A DNA stretch of 64,000 nucleotides from Salipiger sp. IMCC34102 (GCF_004145405.1 NZ_SELQ01000003.1:186001-250000); one strand, 5' to 3'. Positions 37,302-48,418 are shown, counted from the stretch's first letter. Made by a program: numbers and translations. The notes: generated from the letters alone by a model not told the origin.

Positions 37302-38471
37302 ATGACCGAGATGGTATACGGCGCGCCGCGCGTGGCGACGGGAGACCCCGTTCTGCCGCGCTGGTGGCGCACGGTCGACAAGTGGACACTTGGCTGCGTC
37401 GTGGCGCTTTTCGGGATCGGGCTGATGCTGGGTCTCGCCGCCTCGCCGCCGCTGGCCGCGCGCAACGGGCTGTCGCCGTTCTACTATGTCTCGCGACAGG
37501 CGTTCTTCGGCATCATGGCGCTTCTGGCGATGGCCGGGTTCTCGATCCTGTCGCCGGCCAACGTCCGAAGGCTGGGCGTGATCGGCTTTGCCTTCTCCTT
37601 CGTGGCCCTGATGTTCCTGCCGGTCTTCGGCACGGATTTCGGCAAGGGGGCGATGCGGTGGTATTCGCTGGGCTTCGCCTCGGTGCAGCCGTCGGAGTTC
37701 CTCAAGCCCGGGCTGGTGATCATGTGTGCCTGGCTGATGGCGGCCGGGATGACCGTCGGCGGTCCCCCGGGGCGGCGGTTGAGCTTCGTCATCGTCTCGA
37801 TCGTGGTGGCCTTCCTGGCATTTCAGCCGGACTTCGGGCAGGCCTGCCTGGTGCTCTTCGCCTGGGGCGTGATGTACTTCGTGGCCGGGGCGCCGATGCT
37901 GCTTCTTCTGATCCTCGCCGGGGTCATCGTGAGCATGGGCGTGCTGGCCTATTCCAACTCGGAGCACTTCGCCCGCCGCATCGACGGCTTCCTGTCGCCC
38001 GACATCGACCCGCGCACGCAGCTAGGCTACGCCACGAATGCGATCCAGGAGGGCGGGTTCTTCGGCGTGGGCGTGGGCGAGGGGCAGGTGAAATGGTCGC
38101 TGCCCGACGCGCATACCGACTTCATCATCGCCGTCGCGGCCGAGGAATACGGGCTGGTCTGCGTGTTGGCGATCATCCTTCTCTACGCCGTGATCGTCCT
38201 GCGCAGCTTCGCGCGGCTGATGCGCGAGCGTGATCCCTTCATCCGCCTCGCGGGCACGGGACTGACCTGCGCCTTCGGCGTGCAGGCCTTCATCAACATG
38301 GGCGTGGCGGTGCGGCTTCTGCCGGCCAAGGGCATGACCTTGCCCTTCGTCAGCTACGGCGGATCGTCCCTGATCGCGACGGGGATCGCGGTGGGGATGC
38401 TTCTTGCGTTCACCCGCACCCGCCCGCAAGGCGAAATCGGGGACATCCTGCTGCGCCGGGCCGGCCGATGA
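37302..38471 (+). CDS. ftsW: Septal peptidoglycan glycosyltransferase FtsW
   Basis: 389 residues with about ten membrane segments of the SEDS family. Recognisable parts are the [17 protein letters not shown] loop, [12 protein letters not shown], the large periplasmic loop ([32 protein letters not shown]) and [15 protein letters not shown] near the end. It polymerises lipid II at the septum with FtsI. It starts a new transcription block after the antisense gene and overlaps murG. Confidence 0.95.
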   Translation: MTEMVYGAPRVATGDPVLPRWWRTVDKWTLGCVVALFGIGLMLGLAASPPLAARNGLSPFYYVSRQAFFGIMALLAMAGFSILSPANVRRLGVIGFAFSFVALMFLPVFGTDFGKGAMRWYSLGFASVQPSEFLKPGLVIMCAWLMAAGMTVGGPPGRRLSFVIVSIVVAFLAFQPDFGQACLVLFAWGVMYFVAGAPMLLLLILAGVIVSMGVLAYSNSEHFARRIDGFLSPDIDPRTQLGYATNAIQEGGFFGVGVGEGQVKWSLPDAHTDFIIAVAAEEYGLVCVLAIILLYAVIVLRSFARLMRERDPFIRLAGTGLTCAFGVQAFINMGVAVRLLPAKGMTLPFVSYGGSSLIATGIAVGMLLAFTRTRPQGEIGDILLRRAGR

Positions 38472-39556
38472 GCAAGCTCGTGATGATCGCCGCGGGCGGC
38501 ACCGGCGGGCACATGTTCCCCGCCCAGTCGCTGGCCGAGGCGATGCTGGACCGCGGCTGGCGCGTAAAACTCTCGACCGACGCGCGCGGCGCGCGCTACA
38601 CCGGCGGCTTCCCTAAGGATGTGCAGATCGACACCGTCGCCTCGGCGACCTTCGCGCGCGGCGGCGCGCTGGCGAAGCTGATGGTGCCTGCCCGGATCGC
38701 GGGCGGGGCGTTGCAGGCCATCGTGAAGATGCGAAAGGACCGGCCGGACGTGGTCGTGGGGTTCGGCGGCTATCCCGCGATCCCCGCGATGACGGCGGCC
38801 ACGTCCTTGCGCATCCCGCGCATGATCCATGAACAAAACGGCGTGCTGGGCCGGGTCAACCAGCTCTTCGCCAAGCGCGTCCATACCGTGGCCTGCGGCA
38901 CCTGGCCGACGGAGCTGCCCGAGGGGGTCGAGGCCTTCCACACCGGCAACCCGGTGCGTGCCAGCGTGCTCGACCGGGCGGGCGCGGGCTACATCCCGCC
39001 GGGCGATTACCCGATGTCGGTGCTGGTGATCGGCGGCAGCCAGGGTGCGCGGATCCTCTCGGACGTGGTCCCGCCCGCCATCGCGGCTTTGCCCGAACCG
39101 GTGAAACGCTATATCCGCGTGCACCAACAGGCCCGCGAAGAGGATGTCGCCCGGGTGGAAGAGGCCTATGCGCAGGCGGGGATCGACGCCGAGGTCCGGA
39201 CATTCTTCGACGACATCCCCACGCTGATGGCAGAGGCGCAACTGGTCATCGCCCGCTCGGGCGCCAGCACCGTGGCGGACATCAGCGCGATCGGGCGGCC
39301 CGCGATCTTCGTGCCGCTCGCCTCGGCGATCCGGGACGAGCAGACCGCCAACGCCCGACAGATGGTCGACGCGGGCGCCGCCGTCCTGATGCCGGAGCGC
39401 AAGTTCACCCCCGAGGCGCTGGCGGAGCACATGGAAACCGTCCTGTGCCATCCCACCGGGGCCGGACAAATGGCCCGGGCGGCCTTGTCCTGCGGGATGC
39501 CGGACGCTACGGAGCGCCTCGTCGCTCTGGTCGAAACACTAGGAGGACGCCCCTGA
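38468..39556 (+). CDS. murG: UDP-GlcNAc:lipid I N-acetylglucosaminyltransferase MurG
   Basis: 362 residues, GT-B fold. The N-terminal [17 protein letters not shown] glycine loop, [28 protein letters not shown] and the C-terminal donor site [23 protein letters not shown] match the family. It makes lipid II at the inner face of the membrane. ATGA overlap with ftsW; the stop shares one base with the murC start. Confidence 0.96.
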   Translation: MSKLVMIAAGGTGGHMFPAQSLAEAMLDRGWRVKLSTDARGARYTGGFPKDVQIDTVASATFARGGALAKLMVPARIAGGALQAIVKMRKDRPDVVVGFGGYPAIPAMTAATSLRIPRMIHEQNGVLGRVNQLFAKRVHTVACGTWPTELPEGVEAFHTGNPVRASVLDRAGAGYIPPGDYPMSVLVIGGSQGARILSDVVPPAIAALPEPVKRYIRVHQQAREEDVARVEEAYAQAGIDAEVRTFFDDIPTLMAEAQLVIARSGASTVADISAIGRPAIFVPLASAIRDEQTANARQMVDAGAAVLMPERKFTPEALAEHMETVLCHPTGAGQMARAALSCGMPDATERLVALVETLGGRP

Positions 39557-40971
39557 TGGACGGAAATCTGCAGCTTATGGCACCGACGAAACTGCCCCTG
39601 GACGTGGGCGCTATTCACTTCGTGGGCATCGGCGGAATCGGCATGTCCGGCATTGCCGAGGTGCTGATCAGCCACGGCTACACCGTGCAGGGGTCGGATC
39701 TCAAATCCACCAAGATCACCGACCGGCTGGAAAGCCTCGGTGCGCGGATCACGATCGGTCAGCGGGCCGAGAACCTGGGCGATGCGCAGGTCGTCGTGAT
39801 CTCGACCGCGATCAAGCCGGGGAACGCGGAACTCGACGCCGCCCGCGCCCGTGGCTTGCCGATTGTGCGCCGGGCCGAAATGCTGGCCGAACTGATGCGC
39901 CTCAAGTCCAACGTCGCCGTCGCGGGCACGCATGGCAAGACCACCACCACCACCATGGTCGCGGCGCTGCTGGACGAAGGCGGCATCGATCCTACGGTCA
40001 TCAACGGCGGGATCATCCACGCCTACGGCTCCAACGCGCGGATGGGGCAAGGCGAGTGGATGGTGGTCGAAGCGGATGAATCCGACGGCACCTTCAATCG
40101 GCTGCCCGCCACCATCGCCATCGTCACCAACATCGACCCCGAGCACATGGACCACTGGGGCACGATCGAGAACCTCCGGCGGGGCTTTCTGGAATTCGTC
40201 TCGAACATCCCGTTCTACGGGCTGGCCGTCTGCTGCACCGACGACCCGGAGGTCCAGGCCCTCGTCGGGCGGATCAACGACCGCCGCGTCGTGAAGTTCG
40301 GGTTCAACGCCCAGGCGGACGTGCGCGCGACGAACCTGACCTACGAGAACGGCCAGGCGCATTTCGACATCGTCCTGCGCGCCGAAGGCGAAACCATCTC
40401 GGGCTGCGTCCTGCCGATGCCGGGCAATCACAACGTCTCGAACGCGTTGTCGGCGGTGGCGGTGGCCCGGCATCTTGGCATGACCAAGGACGAGATCCGC
40501 ACCGCGCTGAAGAAATTCGGTGGCGTCAACCGCCGCTTCACCCGCGTGGGCGAAGTGGATGGCGTGACGATCATCGACGATTACGGCCACCACCCGGTGG
40601 AGATCGCGGCGGTCCTGAAGGCCGCGCGGCACGCAAGCACCGGCCGCGTGATCGCCGTCCACCAGCCGCACCGTTTCAGCCGCCTGTCGCATCATTTCGA
40701 CGAGTTCTGCGCCTGTTTCAACGATGCGGACGTGGTCGGCATCTCTCCCGTATATGCCGCGGGCGAAACCCCGATCGAGGGTGCCAATCGCGACGCGCTG
40801 GTGGCGGGCCTGGTCCGGCACGGGCATCGCAACGTGCACGCGCTGGAAGACGAGGCGGACCTCGTCCAGCTGGTGCGCGACGAAGCGCGCCCCGGCGACA
40901 TGGTCGTCTGCTTAGGGGCTGGCACGATCAGCGCCTGGGCCTATGTGCTGCACGACAAGCTCAAGGGTTGA
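39556..40971 (+). CDS. murC: UDP-MurNAc:L-alanine ligase MurC
   Basis: 471 residues with [18 protein letters not shown], the P-loop [11 protein letters not shown] (about residue 125), [20 protein letters not shown] and [14 protein letters not shown]. It adds the first residue of the stem peptide. The ATG at 39556 has AGGAGG 9 bases upstream and is preferred over the in-frame ATG at 39577 and over the long open frame from 39445, which lies inside murG. Confidence 0.95.
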   Translation: MDGNLQLMAPTKLPLDVGAIHFVGIGGIGMSGIAEVLISHGYTVQGSDLKSTKITDRLESLGARITIGQRAENLGDAQVVVISTAIKPGNAELDAARARGLPIVRRAEMLAELMRLKSNVAVAGTHGKTTTTTMVAALLDEGGIDPTVINGGIIHAYGSNARMGQGEWMVVEADESDGTFNRLPATIAIVTNIDPEHMDHWGTIENLRRGFLEFVSNIPFYGLAVCCTDDPEVQALVGRINDRRVVKFGFNAQADVRATNLTYENGQAHFDIVLRAEGETISGCVLPMPGNHNVSNALSAVAVARHLGMTKDEIRTALKKFGGVNRRFTRVGEVDGVTIIDDYGHHPVEIAAVLKAARHASTGRVIAVHQPHRFSRLSHHFDEFCACFNDADVVGISPVYAAGETPIEGANRDALVAGLVRHGHRNVHALEDEADLVQLVRDEARPGDMVVCLGAGTISAWAYVLHDKLKG

Positions 40972-40975
40972 CCCC

Positions 40976-41236
40976 GTGCCCTGGTCGGTCATCTGCGCGG
41001 GTCTCTGGCTGGTCGCGGCGAATGTGCGCGCGATATTTCCTTCGCGCGACCGGCACTGGCGCTTCGCCTACGTCATGATCGCGATCGGCATACCGCTTCT
41101 GGGATGGGTCACGCTGGAGGCAGGCCCGATCGTGGCATTGCTCTTCATGGCGGGCGGGGCCTCGGTCCTGCGCTGGCCCATCTTCCACGCCTGGCGCCGC
41201 CTGCGTGGCCGCCGGGACGGGGAGCCTGCGGAATGA
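40976..41236 (+). CDS. DUF2484 family small membrane protein
   Basis: 86 residues with a hydrophobic N-terminal helix ([19 protein letters not shown]) and a second membrane hairpin ([36 protein letters not shown]), ending in a basic tail. It fits DUF2484, a family found between murC and murB in Rhodobacteraceae. Function is unknown; the fixed position suggests a cell-envelope role. The GTG at 40976 with AAGGG 8 bases upstream is chosen because the frame further upstream overlaps murC. Its stop overlaps murB. Confidence 0.8.
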   Translation: MPWSVICAGLWLVAANVRAIFPSRDRHWRFAYVMIAIGIPLLGWVTLEAGPIVALLFMAGGASVLRWPIFHAWRRLRGRRDGEPAE

Positions 41237-42174
41237 TCGCGGACCTGCCCAAGGTGCGCGGCACACTGACCCCGGACCGGCCGCTCGACAGCCTGACCTG
41301 GCTTCGCGTCGGTGGCCCGGCGGAGGTGTTGTTCCAGCCCGCCGACGCCGAGGACCTGTCGGATTTCCTGAAAGCGCTGCCTGCGGATGTGCCGGTCTTC
41401 CCGATGGGCGTGGGGTCTAACCTGATCGTGCGCGACGGCGGCGTGCCGGGCGTGGTGATCCGGCTGGGACGCGGTTTCAATGCGATTCAAACCGAGGGGA
41501 CCCGCGTTACCGCCGGGGCCGCCGCTCTCGACGCCCACGTGGCGCGCCGGGCGGCGGAAGCGGGGCTCGATCTGACCTTTCTGCGCACCATCCCCGGCAG
41601 CATCGGCGGAGCCGTTCGCATGAACGCGGGCTGCTACGGCGCCTACGTGGCAGACGTGTTGCACAGCGCCGAGGCGATCCTGCGCGACGGCAGCCGCGTG
41701 ACGCTGACCCCGGCGGAGCTTGCCTTCGCCTACCGCTCCAGCAACCTGCCCGATGGTGCCGTAATCGTCTCGGCCACGTTCGATGCACCTCGCGGCGACC
41801 CGGACGCGCTGTCCCGGCGTATGGAAGAGCAACTCGCCAAGCGCGATGCGAGCCAGCCCACGAAGGACCGCACGGCGGGGAGCACCTTCCGCAACCCGGT
41901 CGGGCATTCCTCCACCGGGCGGGCCGACGACAGCCACGATCTGAAGGCCTGGAAGGTGATCGAGGACGCGGGCCTGCGCGGCGCGACCCTTGGCGGGGCG
42001 GTGATGAACGAGATGCATGCCAACTTCCTGACCAACGCCGGTGGCGCAACTGCCGCGGATCTCGAAGATTTGGGCGAAAAAGTCAGAAAAGAGGTTTACG
42101 CCGATTCCGGCCTGACTCTAGAGTGGGAAATCATGCGGGTGGGCATGCGGACTCCGTTCGACACCACGCGATGA
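41233..42174 (+). CDS. murB: UDP-N-acetylenolpyruvoylglucosamine reductase MurB
   Basis: 313 residues. FAD-binding segments are [34 protein letters not shown] and [17 protein letters not shown] (type II MurB), and the catalytic serine region is [12 protein letters not shown]. It reduces the enolpyruvyl group to form UDP-MurNAc. ATGA overlap with the DUF2484 gene; an extended frame from 41104 lies inside that gene. An 81-base gap follows before ddl. Confidence 0.95.
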   Translation: MIADLPKVRGTLTPDRPLDSLTWLRVGGPAEVLFQPADAEDLSDFLKALPADVPVFPMGVGSNLIVRDGGVPGVVIRLGRGFNAIQTEGTRVTAGAAALDAHVARRAAEAGLDLTFLRTIPGSIGGAVRMNAGCYGAYVADVLHSAEAILRDGSRVTLTPAELAFAYRSSNLPDGAVIVSATFDAPRGDPDALSRRMEEQLAKRDASQPTKDRTAGSTFRNPVGHSSTGRADDSHDLKAWKVIEDAGLRGATLGGAVMNEMHANFLTNAGGATAADLEDLGEKVRKEVYADSGLTLEWEIMRVGMRTPFDTTR

Positions 42175-42255
42175 CCCCGGAAACCGGGGTGGCCCAAGGG
42201 GCCAACCAAGAATTGACGGGTCGCCAAAAGGCCCGCGAGCAAGGCGGTACAGGGC

Positions 42256-43170
42256 ATGTCGGCAGTGACACCCTCCAAGGTCGTCGTCCTCATGGGCGGC
42301 CCATCGGCAGAGCGTGAAGTCTCTTTGTCGTCGGGGCGCGAATGTGCGGCGGCGCTGCGAGAGGCAGGATTCGAGACCATCGAGCTGGACGCGGGCCGCG
42401 ATCTGGCCGCGCGGCTTGCCGAACTGTCCCCCGACGTCGTCTTCAACGCGCTGCATGGCCGCTGGGGCGAGGACGGTTGCGTCCAAGGTCTGCTGGAGTG
42501 GATGCGGATCCCCTACACCCACTCGGGCGTGCTGGCCTCGGCGCTTACGCTGGACAAGCAGCGCACCAAGGCGGTCTACCAGGATGCGGGCCTGCCGGTG
42601 GTGCCGAGCCTGCTGGCCAAGGCCTCCGACGTGCGGGCGGGCCACGTGATGACGCCGCCTTACGTCGTCAAGCCCAACGACGAAGGGTCGAGCGTCGGGA
42701 TCTATCTGGTGCACGATGGGGCGACCGCGCCGCCGCAGCTGGCCGACAGCATGCCCGAGGAAGTGCTGGTCGAAGCCTACGCGCCCGGCCGCGAGCTGAC
42801 CGTGACGGTGCTGGGCAACCGGGCGCTGACCGTGACCGATATCCTGACCGACGGCTGGTACGACTACGACGCGAAATACGTCGAAGGCGGCTCGCGCCAT
42901 GTACTGCCCGCTGACCTGCCGCCCGAGGTCTTCGACGCCTGCATGGATCACGCCTTGCGCGCGCATCTGCTGCTGGGCTGCCGCGGCATCAGCCGCACCG
43001 ATTTCCGCTGGGACGAGGGCAAGGGCGCGGCCGGCCTGATCCTGCTGGAAACGAACACCCAGCCCGGCATGACGCCGACGTCGTTGGCGCCGGAACAGGC
43101 GGCGCATGTCGGCATCCCGTTCCCGGAGCTGTGCCGGATGCTGGTGGAGGACGCCTCTTGCGATCGATGA
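42256..43170 (+). CDS. ddl: D-alanine--D-alanine ligase
   Basis: 304 residues, ATP-grasp fold. The N-terminal VVVLMGGPSAEREVSLSSGR, then ALHGRWGEDGCVQGLLE, SALTLDKQRTKAVYQDAGLPVVPS, the PYVVKPNDEGSSVGI substrate lysine loop and LLETNTQPGMTPTSL are all present. It makes the D-Ala-D-Ala dipeptide used by MurF. The 3' end overlaps ftsQ. Confidence 0.96.
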   Translation: MSAVTPSKVVVLMGGPSAEREVSLSSGRECAAALREAGFETIELDAGRDLAARLAELSPDVVFNALHGRWGEDGCVQGLLEWMRIPYTHSGVLASALTLDKQRTKAVYQDAGLPVVPSLLAKASDVRAGHVMTPPYVVKPNDEGSSVGIYLVHDGATAPPQLADSMPEEVLVEAYAPGRELTVTVLGNRALTVTDILTDGWYDYDAKYVEGGSRHVLPADLPPEVFDACMDHALRAHLLLGCRGISRTDFRWDEGKGAAGLILLETNTQPGMTPTSLAPEQAAHVGIPFPELCRMLVEDASCDR

Positions 43171-44039
43171 CCCGCCCGATCCGCGACCCCGCGCCGTCGA
43201 AGTGGGGCTACCGCTGGCAACGCTGGATGCTGACGCCGGGCGTGCGCACCGGCCTGCGGGTGGGCGTTCCGCTGGCGCTCGTGCTGGCCGTGGGCGGCAT
43301 CTGGGCCGCGCAGGACGGCAATCGCGCGCTGGTGGCCGAAACCTTCGCCTCCGCGACCGAGGCCTTCCGCAACCGCCCCGAGTTCATCATGCGCAGCCTG
43401 TCGGTCAGCGGGGCGGACGAACCGCTGGCCGACCGCATCACCAAGATCGCGCAGATCGATTTCCCGGTCTCTTCCTTCGACATCGACCTCGAGGCGCTGC
43501 GGCGCGAGATCTCGGACCTCGAGGCCATCGCCGGGGCTCGGGTCTGGATCGGCGAGGCCGGCACTGTGCGCATCGACGTGGTCCCACGCGATCCGGTGGC
43601 GCTGTGGCGCACGGTCGAAGGCCTGCGGCTGATCGACGGACAGGGTGTCTTCTCGGGCCGGGTCGAGACCCGGGCCGAGCGTCGCGACCTGCCGCTGATC
43701 GCGGGGCAGGGGGCGGAGAGCTACATCGACGAGGCGCTGACGCTGTTCCGCCGGGCGGGCCCGATTTCGGACCGGGTGCGTGGACTGGTGCGCCGCGGTG
43801 ACCGGCGCTGGGACATGGTGCTGGACCGCGGCGTGCGCATCGCCCTGCCTTCGGTCGATCCTGCCGCGGCCCTCGACCGGGTGATCGCGATGCACACGGC
43901 GACCGCCCTGCTGGACCGCGACGTCTCGATCGTGGACATGCGCATGAAGACCCGCCCGACCGTCCGGGTAAGCAAGGACGCGGTGACCGCCAGCCGGAAC
44001 GCCGCGCGTGACCTAAGACCAATAGAGGCAATGCAGTGA
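43158..44039 (+). CDS. ftsQ: Cell division protein FtsQ
   Basis: 293 residues: a basic cytoplasmic N-terminus with DPAPSKWGYRWQRWMLTP, one membrane segment (about residues 37-55), a periplasmic POTRA domain (FIMRSLSVSGADEPLADRITKIAQ) and the FtsQ beta domain. It bridges FtsL/FtsB to the rest of the divisome. Two starts compete. The TTG at 43158 sits 7 bases after GGAGG and is preferred; the ATG at 43167 overlaps the ddl stop but has no ribosome site at the right distance. They differ by three residues. Confidence 0.92.
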   Translation: MRSMTRPIRDPAPSKWGYRWQRWMLTPGVRTGLRVGVPLALVLAVGGIWAAQDGNRALVAETFASATEAFRNRPEFIMRSLSVSGADEPLADRITKIAQIDFPVSSFDIDLEALRREISDLEAIAGARVWIGEAGTVRIDVVPRDPVALWRTVEGLRLIDGQGVFSGRVETRAERRDLPLIAGQGAESYIDEALTLFRRAGPISDRVRGLVRRGDRRWDMVLDRGVRIALPSVDPAAALDRVIAMHTATALLDRDVSIVDMRMKTRPTVRVSKDAVTASRNAARDLRPIEAMQ

Positions 44040-45373
44040 TGAAAGATCTCTACGATACGCAGCGCGCGATGCGGAACGTGCGCCAGGCCGCGATGCAGCG
44101 CGGCGTGATCGCGCTTCTCGACATCGGCACCTCCAAGATCGCCTGCCTGGTGCTGCGCTTCGACGGGCCCGACATCCTGGCAGCCAACGACGGGATCGGC
44201 GCGATGGCGGGCCAGTCGCGCTTCCGGGTCATCGGGGCCGCCACGACCCGGTCCCGCGGTGTCCGCTTCGGCGAGATCGACGCGATGCAGGAAACCGAAT
44301 GCGCGATCCGCACCGCGGTGCAGGCGGCCCAGAAGATGGCCGAGGTCCGTGTCGATCACGTCATCGCCTGCTTCTCGGGCGCGCGGCCGCGGTCCTACGG
44401 ATTGGACGGGTCGGTCGAGATCGAGGAGGGACTGGTCACCGAGAACGACATCGGCCGCGTCCTGGCCTCCTGCGAGATGCCGGACCTGGGCCCCGACCGC
44501 GAGGTCCTGCACGCCCAGCCGGTGAACTTCGCCCTCGATCACCGCAGCGGCCTGGCCGATCCGCGCGGGCAAGCGGGCAACACGCTCGCCACCGACCTGC
44601 ACCTGCTCAGCGTCGACGCCACCGCGATCCGCAACCTCTTCTTCTGCATCAAGCGCTGCGACCTCGAACTGGCGGGAATCGCCTCTTCCGCCTATGCCTC
44701 GGGCATCTCCAGCATGGTGGAGGACGAGCTCGAACTGGGCGGGGCCTGCATCGACCTGGGCGGCGGCTCGACCGGCATTTCCGTCTTCATGAAGAAGCAC
44801 ATGATCTTCGCGGATTCGGTGCGCATGGGCGGCGATCACGTCACCGGCGACATCTCGATGGGCCTGCAGGTGCCGCTGGCCGTGGCCGAACGGGTCAAGA
44901 CCTTCTACGGCGGCGTCGTGGCCACCGGCATGGACGACCGCGAGATGATCGAGGTCGGCGGAAACACCGGCGACTGGGAGCGCGACCGCCGCACCGTCAG
45001 CCGCGCCGAGCTGATCGGCATCATGCGCCCGCGGATCGAGGAGATCCTGGAAGAGACGCGGGCCCGCCTCGATGCCGCCGGGTTCGAGCATCTGCCGGGC
45101 CAGCAGATCGTGCTGACCGGCGGCAGCAGCCAGATCCCCGGTCTCGACGGGCTCGCGGCCAAGATCCTCGGCAGCCAGGTCCGGCTGGGACGGCCCATGC
45201 GCGTTCAGGGCCTGCCGCAAGCGGCGACGGGGCCCGCGTTTTCCTCTTCGGTGGGGCTTGCGCTCTTCGCCGCGAATCCGCAGGACGAATGGTGGGATTT
45301 CGATGTTCCCGCGGAAACCTACCCCGCCCGGTCGCTCAAGCGCGCCGTCAAGTGGTTCAAGGACAATTGGTGA
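44039..45373 (+). CDS. ftsA: Cell division protein FtsA
   Basis: 444 residues, actin-like ATPase: LLDIGTSKIACLVL (phosphate 1), the 1C insertion, LGGACIDLGGGSTGISVF (phosphate 2), FADSVRMGGDHVTGDIS and the adenosine loop VLTGGSSQIPGL. A C-terminal amphipathic helix (LKRAVKWFKDNW) would tether it to the membrane. It anchors FtsZ. The ATG at 44039 shares its A with the ftsQ stop and has GAGG 10 bases before; a GTG three bases earlier is the alternative. Confidence 0.95.
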   Translation: MKDLYDTQRAMRNVRQAAMQRGVIALLDIGTSKIACLVLRFDGPDILAANDGIGAMAGQSRFRVIGAATTRSRGVRFGEIDAMQETECAIRTAVQAAQKMAEVRVDHVIACFSGARPRSYGLDGSVEIEEGLVTENDIGRVLASCEMPDLGPDREVLHAQPVNFALDHRSGLADPRGQAGNTLATDLHLLSVDATAIRNLFFCIKRCDLELAGIASSAYASGISSMVEDELELGGACIDLGGGSTGISVFMKKHMIFADSVRMGGDHVTGDISMGLQVPLAVAERVKTFYGGVVATGMDDREMIEVGGNTGDWERDRRTVSRAELIGIMRPRIEEILEETRARLDAAGFEHLPGQQIVLTGGSSQIPGLDGLAAKILGSQVRLGRPMRVQGLPQAATGPAFSSSVGLALFAANPQDEWWDFDVPAETYPARSLKRAVKWFKDNW

Positions 45374-45550
45374 TACCCCAGATTTGGCGCATCACGCCAG
45401 ATCGTGAAAATTTGCGCGGAATCGCGCCACATTTTGTAGGCAAACCGTGCTTTTGAGGTGACGGACTGGGGTTGAATCGTTAACGTCACCCCAATAAGCG
45501 GATTCTGCCCGGTGGGACGGGTGCCAAACACATCAACAGGCGGACTGGTC
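45374..45550 (+). promoter_or_regulatory. ftsA-ftsZ intergenic region with inverted repeats
   Basis: 177 bases with no gene. Pairs visible are TGGCG/CGCCA just after ftsA, TGGCGC (45385) with GCGCCA (45424), and GGTGACG (45457-45463) with CGTCACC (45484-45490), the last overlapping an alternative GGGGT/ACCCC pair. An ftsZ promoter is expected here. The mutually exclusive hairpins could regulate it, but no consensus promoter stands out. Confidence 0.3.
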
Positions 45551-47188
45551 ATGACACTCAATCTCTCTCTTCCCGGGCATGAAGAGCTTAAACCCCGCAT
45601 TACCGTGTTCGGTGTCGGCGGGGCCGGCGGCAACGCCGTCAACAACATGATCGAGAAGGAGCTCGACGGCGTCGAGTTCGTCGTGGCCAACACCGATGCG
45701 CAGGCGCTGCAGCAATCGAAGTCCGACCAGCGCATCCAGATGGGCCTGAAGGTGACCGAAGGTCTGGGCGCGGGCGCGCGCGCGACCGTGGGTGCGGCCG
45801 CCGCCGAGGAAAGCATCGAACAGATCGTCGACCAGCTGGCCGGCGCGCACATGTGCTTCATCACCGCCGGCATGGGCGGCGGCACCGGCACCGGGGCCGC
45901 TCCGATCATCGCGCAGGCCGCGCGCGAGCTGGGCGTGCTGACCGTCGGCGTCGTGACCAAGCCCTTCCAGTTCGAAGGCGGGCGCCGCATGCGCCAGGCC
46001 GAGGAAGGCGTGGAGGCCCTCCAGAAGGTCGTCGACACGCTCATCATCATTCCCAACCAGAACCTCTTCCGCCTCGCGACAGAGAACACGACCTTTACCG
46101 AAGCCTTCGCGCTGGCCGACGACGTGCTCTACCAGGGCGTGAAGGGCGTGACCGACCTGATGGTGCGTCCGGGCCTCATCAACCTCGACTTCGCCGACGT
46201 GCGCTCCGTGATGGACGAGATGGGCAAGGCGATGATGGGCACCGGCGAGGCCGAGGGCGAGGATCGTGCCAAGCAGGCCGCGCAGAAGGCCATTGCCAAC
46301 CCGCTCCTGGACGAGATCAGCCTGCACGGTGCCAAGGGCGTGCTGATCAACATCACCGGCGGCTACGACCTGACCCTGTTCGAACTGGACGAGGCCGCAA
46401 ACGAGATCCGTGACAAGGTTCACGAGGATGCCAACATCATTGTAGGCTCCACCCTGGATACCGAGATGGAAGGCCGGATGCGCGTCTCCGTCGTGGCGAC
46501 CGGCATCGACGCCGCCGCCCGGGAAGAAGCCGCGCCTCAGCCGCGTCGGTCCGTGGCGGAGCCGATCCGCGAACCGCGCCGCGAGGAGCCGCGCCAGGAA
46601 GAGGTGCGCCGCGAGGAGCCGCGCCGCCGCGAAGTTCCCGCGGCCCGCGCGCCTGAACCGGCCCCCCAGCCGCATCGCGAAGAGCCTCGCCGCGAGGCGC
46701 CCGCAGCACGCGCGCCGGAGCCCGAGGCCCCGCGCGAACGGTCGCTGCTGGACGACATGGATGACCGTCACCAGGCACCCGCCGCGCGCGACGAGGATGA
46801 CGATCTGCCGCCGCCCGCCTATCAGCCCCGCCAGGAGCCCGAGCCCCGCGCCTCGGAAAGCTTCACGGCCCCCCGTGCCGCCCGCCCGGGCGAGCCGACC
46901 CCGGAAGCGCTCGCGCGTCTTCAGGCGGCCGTGCAGCGCCAGCCCAAGGGTGCGACCGAGGCACGCCGTGCCCCCGAGCCCGAGGCCGAGAAGGGCCGGT
47001 TCGGGATCAACTCCCTCATCGGGCGGATGACCGGCGAACAGAAGCCCGCACCTGCGGCACCCCGCCAGCAGCCGCAGGTCAGCGCGCAGCGCGACCAGGC
47101 CTCCGCGCGGCCCCGGGTCGAGGACGACGTCGATCCCGACCAGGAACGGATCGAGATCCCCGCCTTCCTGCGGCGTCAGGCAAACTAA
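45551..47188 (+). CDS. ftsZ: Cell division GTPase FtsZ
   Basis: 545 residues. The tubulin-like domain (residues about 14-320) holds the GTP signature GGGTGTG (about 109-115) and [11 protein letters not shown] before the T7 loop region. A disordered linker of about 200 residues follows, rich in repeated Arg-Glu blocks (REEPRREE-type at about 330-400), and the C-terminal peptide [13 protein letters not shown] binds FtsA and other partners. It forms the Z ring. The start at 45551 gives the conserved MTLNLSLP; a longer frame from 45512 is unlikely. The linker is much longer than in E. coli, as is common in this group. Confidence 0.97.
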   Translation: MTLNLSLPGHEELKPRITVFGVGGAGGNAVNNMIEKELDGVEFVVANTDAQALQQSKSDQRIQMGLKVTEGLGAGARATVGAAAAEESIEQIVDQLAGAHMCFITAGMGGGTGTGAAPIIAQAARELGVLTVGVVTKPFQFEGGRRMRQAEEGVEALQKVVDTLIIIPNQNLFRLATENTTFTEAFALADDVLYQGVKGVTDLMVRPGLINLDFADVRSVMDEMGKAMMGTGEAEGEDRAKQAAQKAIANPLLDEISLHGAKGVLINITGGYDLTLFELDEAANEIRDKVHEDANIIVGSTLDTEMEGRMRVSVVATGIDAAAREEAAPQPRRSVAEPIREPRREEPRQEEVRREEPRRREVPAARAPEPAPQPHREEPRREAPAARAPEPEAPRERSLLDDMDDRHQAPAARDEDDDLPPPAYQPRQEPEPRASESFTAPRAARPGEPTPEALARLQAAVQRQPKGATEARRAPEPEAEKGRFGINSLIGRMTGEQKPAPAAPRQQPQVSAQRDQASARPRVEDDVDPDQERIEIPAFLRRQAN

Positions 47189-47211
47189 GCGGGCTCTCTC
47201 AAGCGAAAAAG

Positions 47212-47237
47212 AGCCACCCTTCGGGGTGGCTTTTTTT
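47212..47237 (+). terminator. Intrinsic terminator after ftsZ
   Basis: AGCCACCC-TTCG-GGGTGGCT stem with a UUCG tetraloop, followed by a run of seven T; an A run precedes it. It is 24 bases after the ftsZ stop and marks the end of the dcw transcript. Confidence 0.95.
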
Positions 47238-47375
47238 GTTTTGTTTTAGGAGGTTGGAGGGTCCGGCTTGCTTTGTTTCAGACGGTTGCAATGTGTGAAT
47301 TGCGGCAGTGGGGCTGACTGACCTATCTGCACGTTACGATTTTATGAACGCCCCCGAACGACGCTAGGCAGACCC

Positions 47376-48293
47376 ATGCAGACGACCCTCAAGAGCGACG
47401 TGACCTTCGATGGTATCGGCCTGCACTCGGGCCGCGCCGCGCGGCTGACCTTGCGTCCCGCTCCGGCGGACCACGGCATCGTCTTCCGCCGCGTCGACCA
47501 GGCGGGGCAGGGGATCGATCTGCCCGCGCTGTGGGATCACGTGGAAATCTCTCCGCTGAATACCCGGCTGCGGGTCGGGAATACCACTGTCTCTACGATC
47601 GAGCATCTCATGGCGGCACTTGCAGGCTGCGGCGTGCACAACGCGCTGGTGGAGATCGACGGACCGGAAGTTCCGATCATGGACGGCTCCTCGGTCGATT
47701 TCGTGCGCGGGATCGTGGGGGCGGGCCTGCGCCGGATGCTGCCCGCGATGCAGGCGATCAAGATCCTCGACGAGGTGCGCGTGACCCAAGGCGACGCCTG
47801 GGCCAGTCTGCGCCCGGCCACGTCGCTGCAGATCGACTTCGACATCGACTTCGCGGATGCCGCCATCGGCCGGCAAAGCAAGACGCTGAACATGGCCAAC
47901 GGCAGCTTCGTGCACGAGTTGTGCGACAGCCGGACCTTCTGCCGCAACGCCGACGTGGAGGCGATGCGCGCGCAAGGCCTCGCACTCGGCGGCACGATCG
48001 AGAATGCCGTCGTCGTGGACAAGGACCGGGTGCTGACCCCCGGCGGCCTGCGCCACGCCGACGAGGCGGTGCGCCACAAGATGCTGGATGCGCTGGGGGA
48101 TCTCTACACCGCCGGGGCGCCGATCCTGGGCCGCTACACGGGCCACAAGGCCGGTCACAACCTGACGAACGCCTTGCTGCGCGCGCTCTTCGACCGGCCA
48201 GAGGCCTGGCGCATGGTCACCTGCTCCGATCAGATCGCCGCCCGTCTGCCGGGGCATGGCGTGACCCGGCACGACCTTTTCGCCGTCGCCTGA
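47376..48293 (+). CDS. lpxC: UDP-3-O-acyl-N-acetylglucosamine deacetylase LpxC
   Basis: 305 residues. The zinc ligands appear in VSTIEHLMAAL (His about 78) and GHKAGHNLTNALLRALF (His about 255), with IDGPEVPIMDGSSVDFV between. It catalyses the committed step of lipid A synthesis. It lies after the ftsZ terminator with its own 138-base upstream region, so it probably has a separate promoter. Confidence 0.96.
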   Translation: MQTTLKSDVTFDGIGLHSGRAARLTLRPAPADHGIVFRRVDQAGQGIDLPALWDHVEISPLNTRLRVGNTTVSTIEHLMAALAGCGVHNALVEIDGPEVPIMDGSSVDFVRGIVGAGLRRMLPAMQAIKILDEVRVTQGDAWASLRPATSLQIDFDIDFADAAIGRQSKTLNMANGSFVHELCDSRTFCRNADVEAMRAQGLALGGTIENAVVVDKDRVLTPGGLRHADEAVRHKMLDALGDLYTAGAPILGRYTGHKAGHNLTNALLRALFDRPEAWRMVTCSDQIAARLPGHGVTRHDLFAVA

Positions 48294-48418
48294 GCGGGCC
48301 GTCACATCTTGGCCGAGTGGCGCGATAAGGCGTTTTGCACCCCGGTCTTTTCTGTTAAACCCTCGACCAATGGGACCCGCCCGACGGGTCCGGCAAGACT
48401 TTGACGCGGGGGCGTGCG

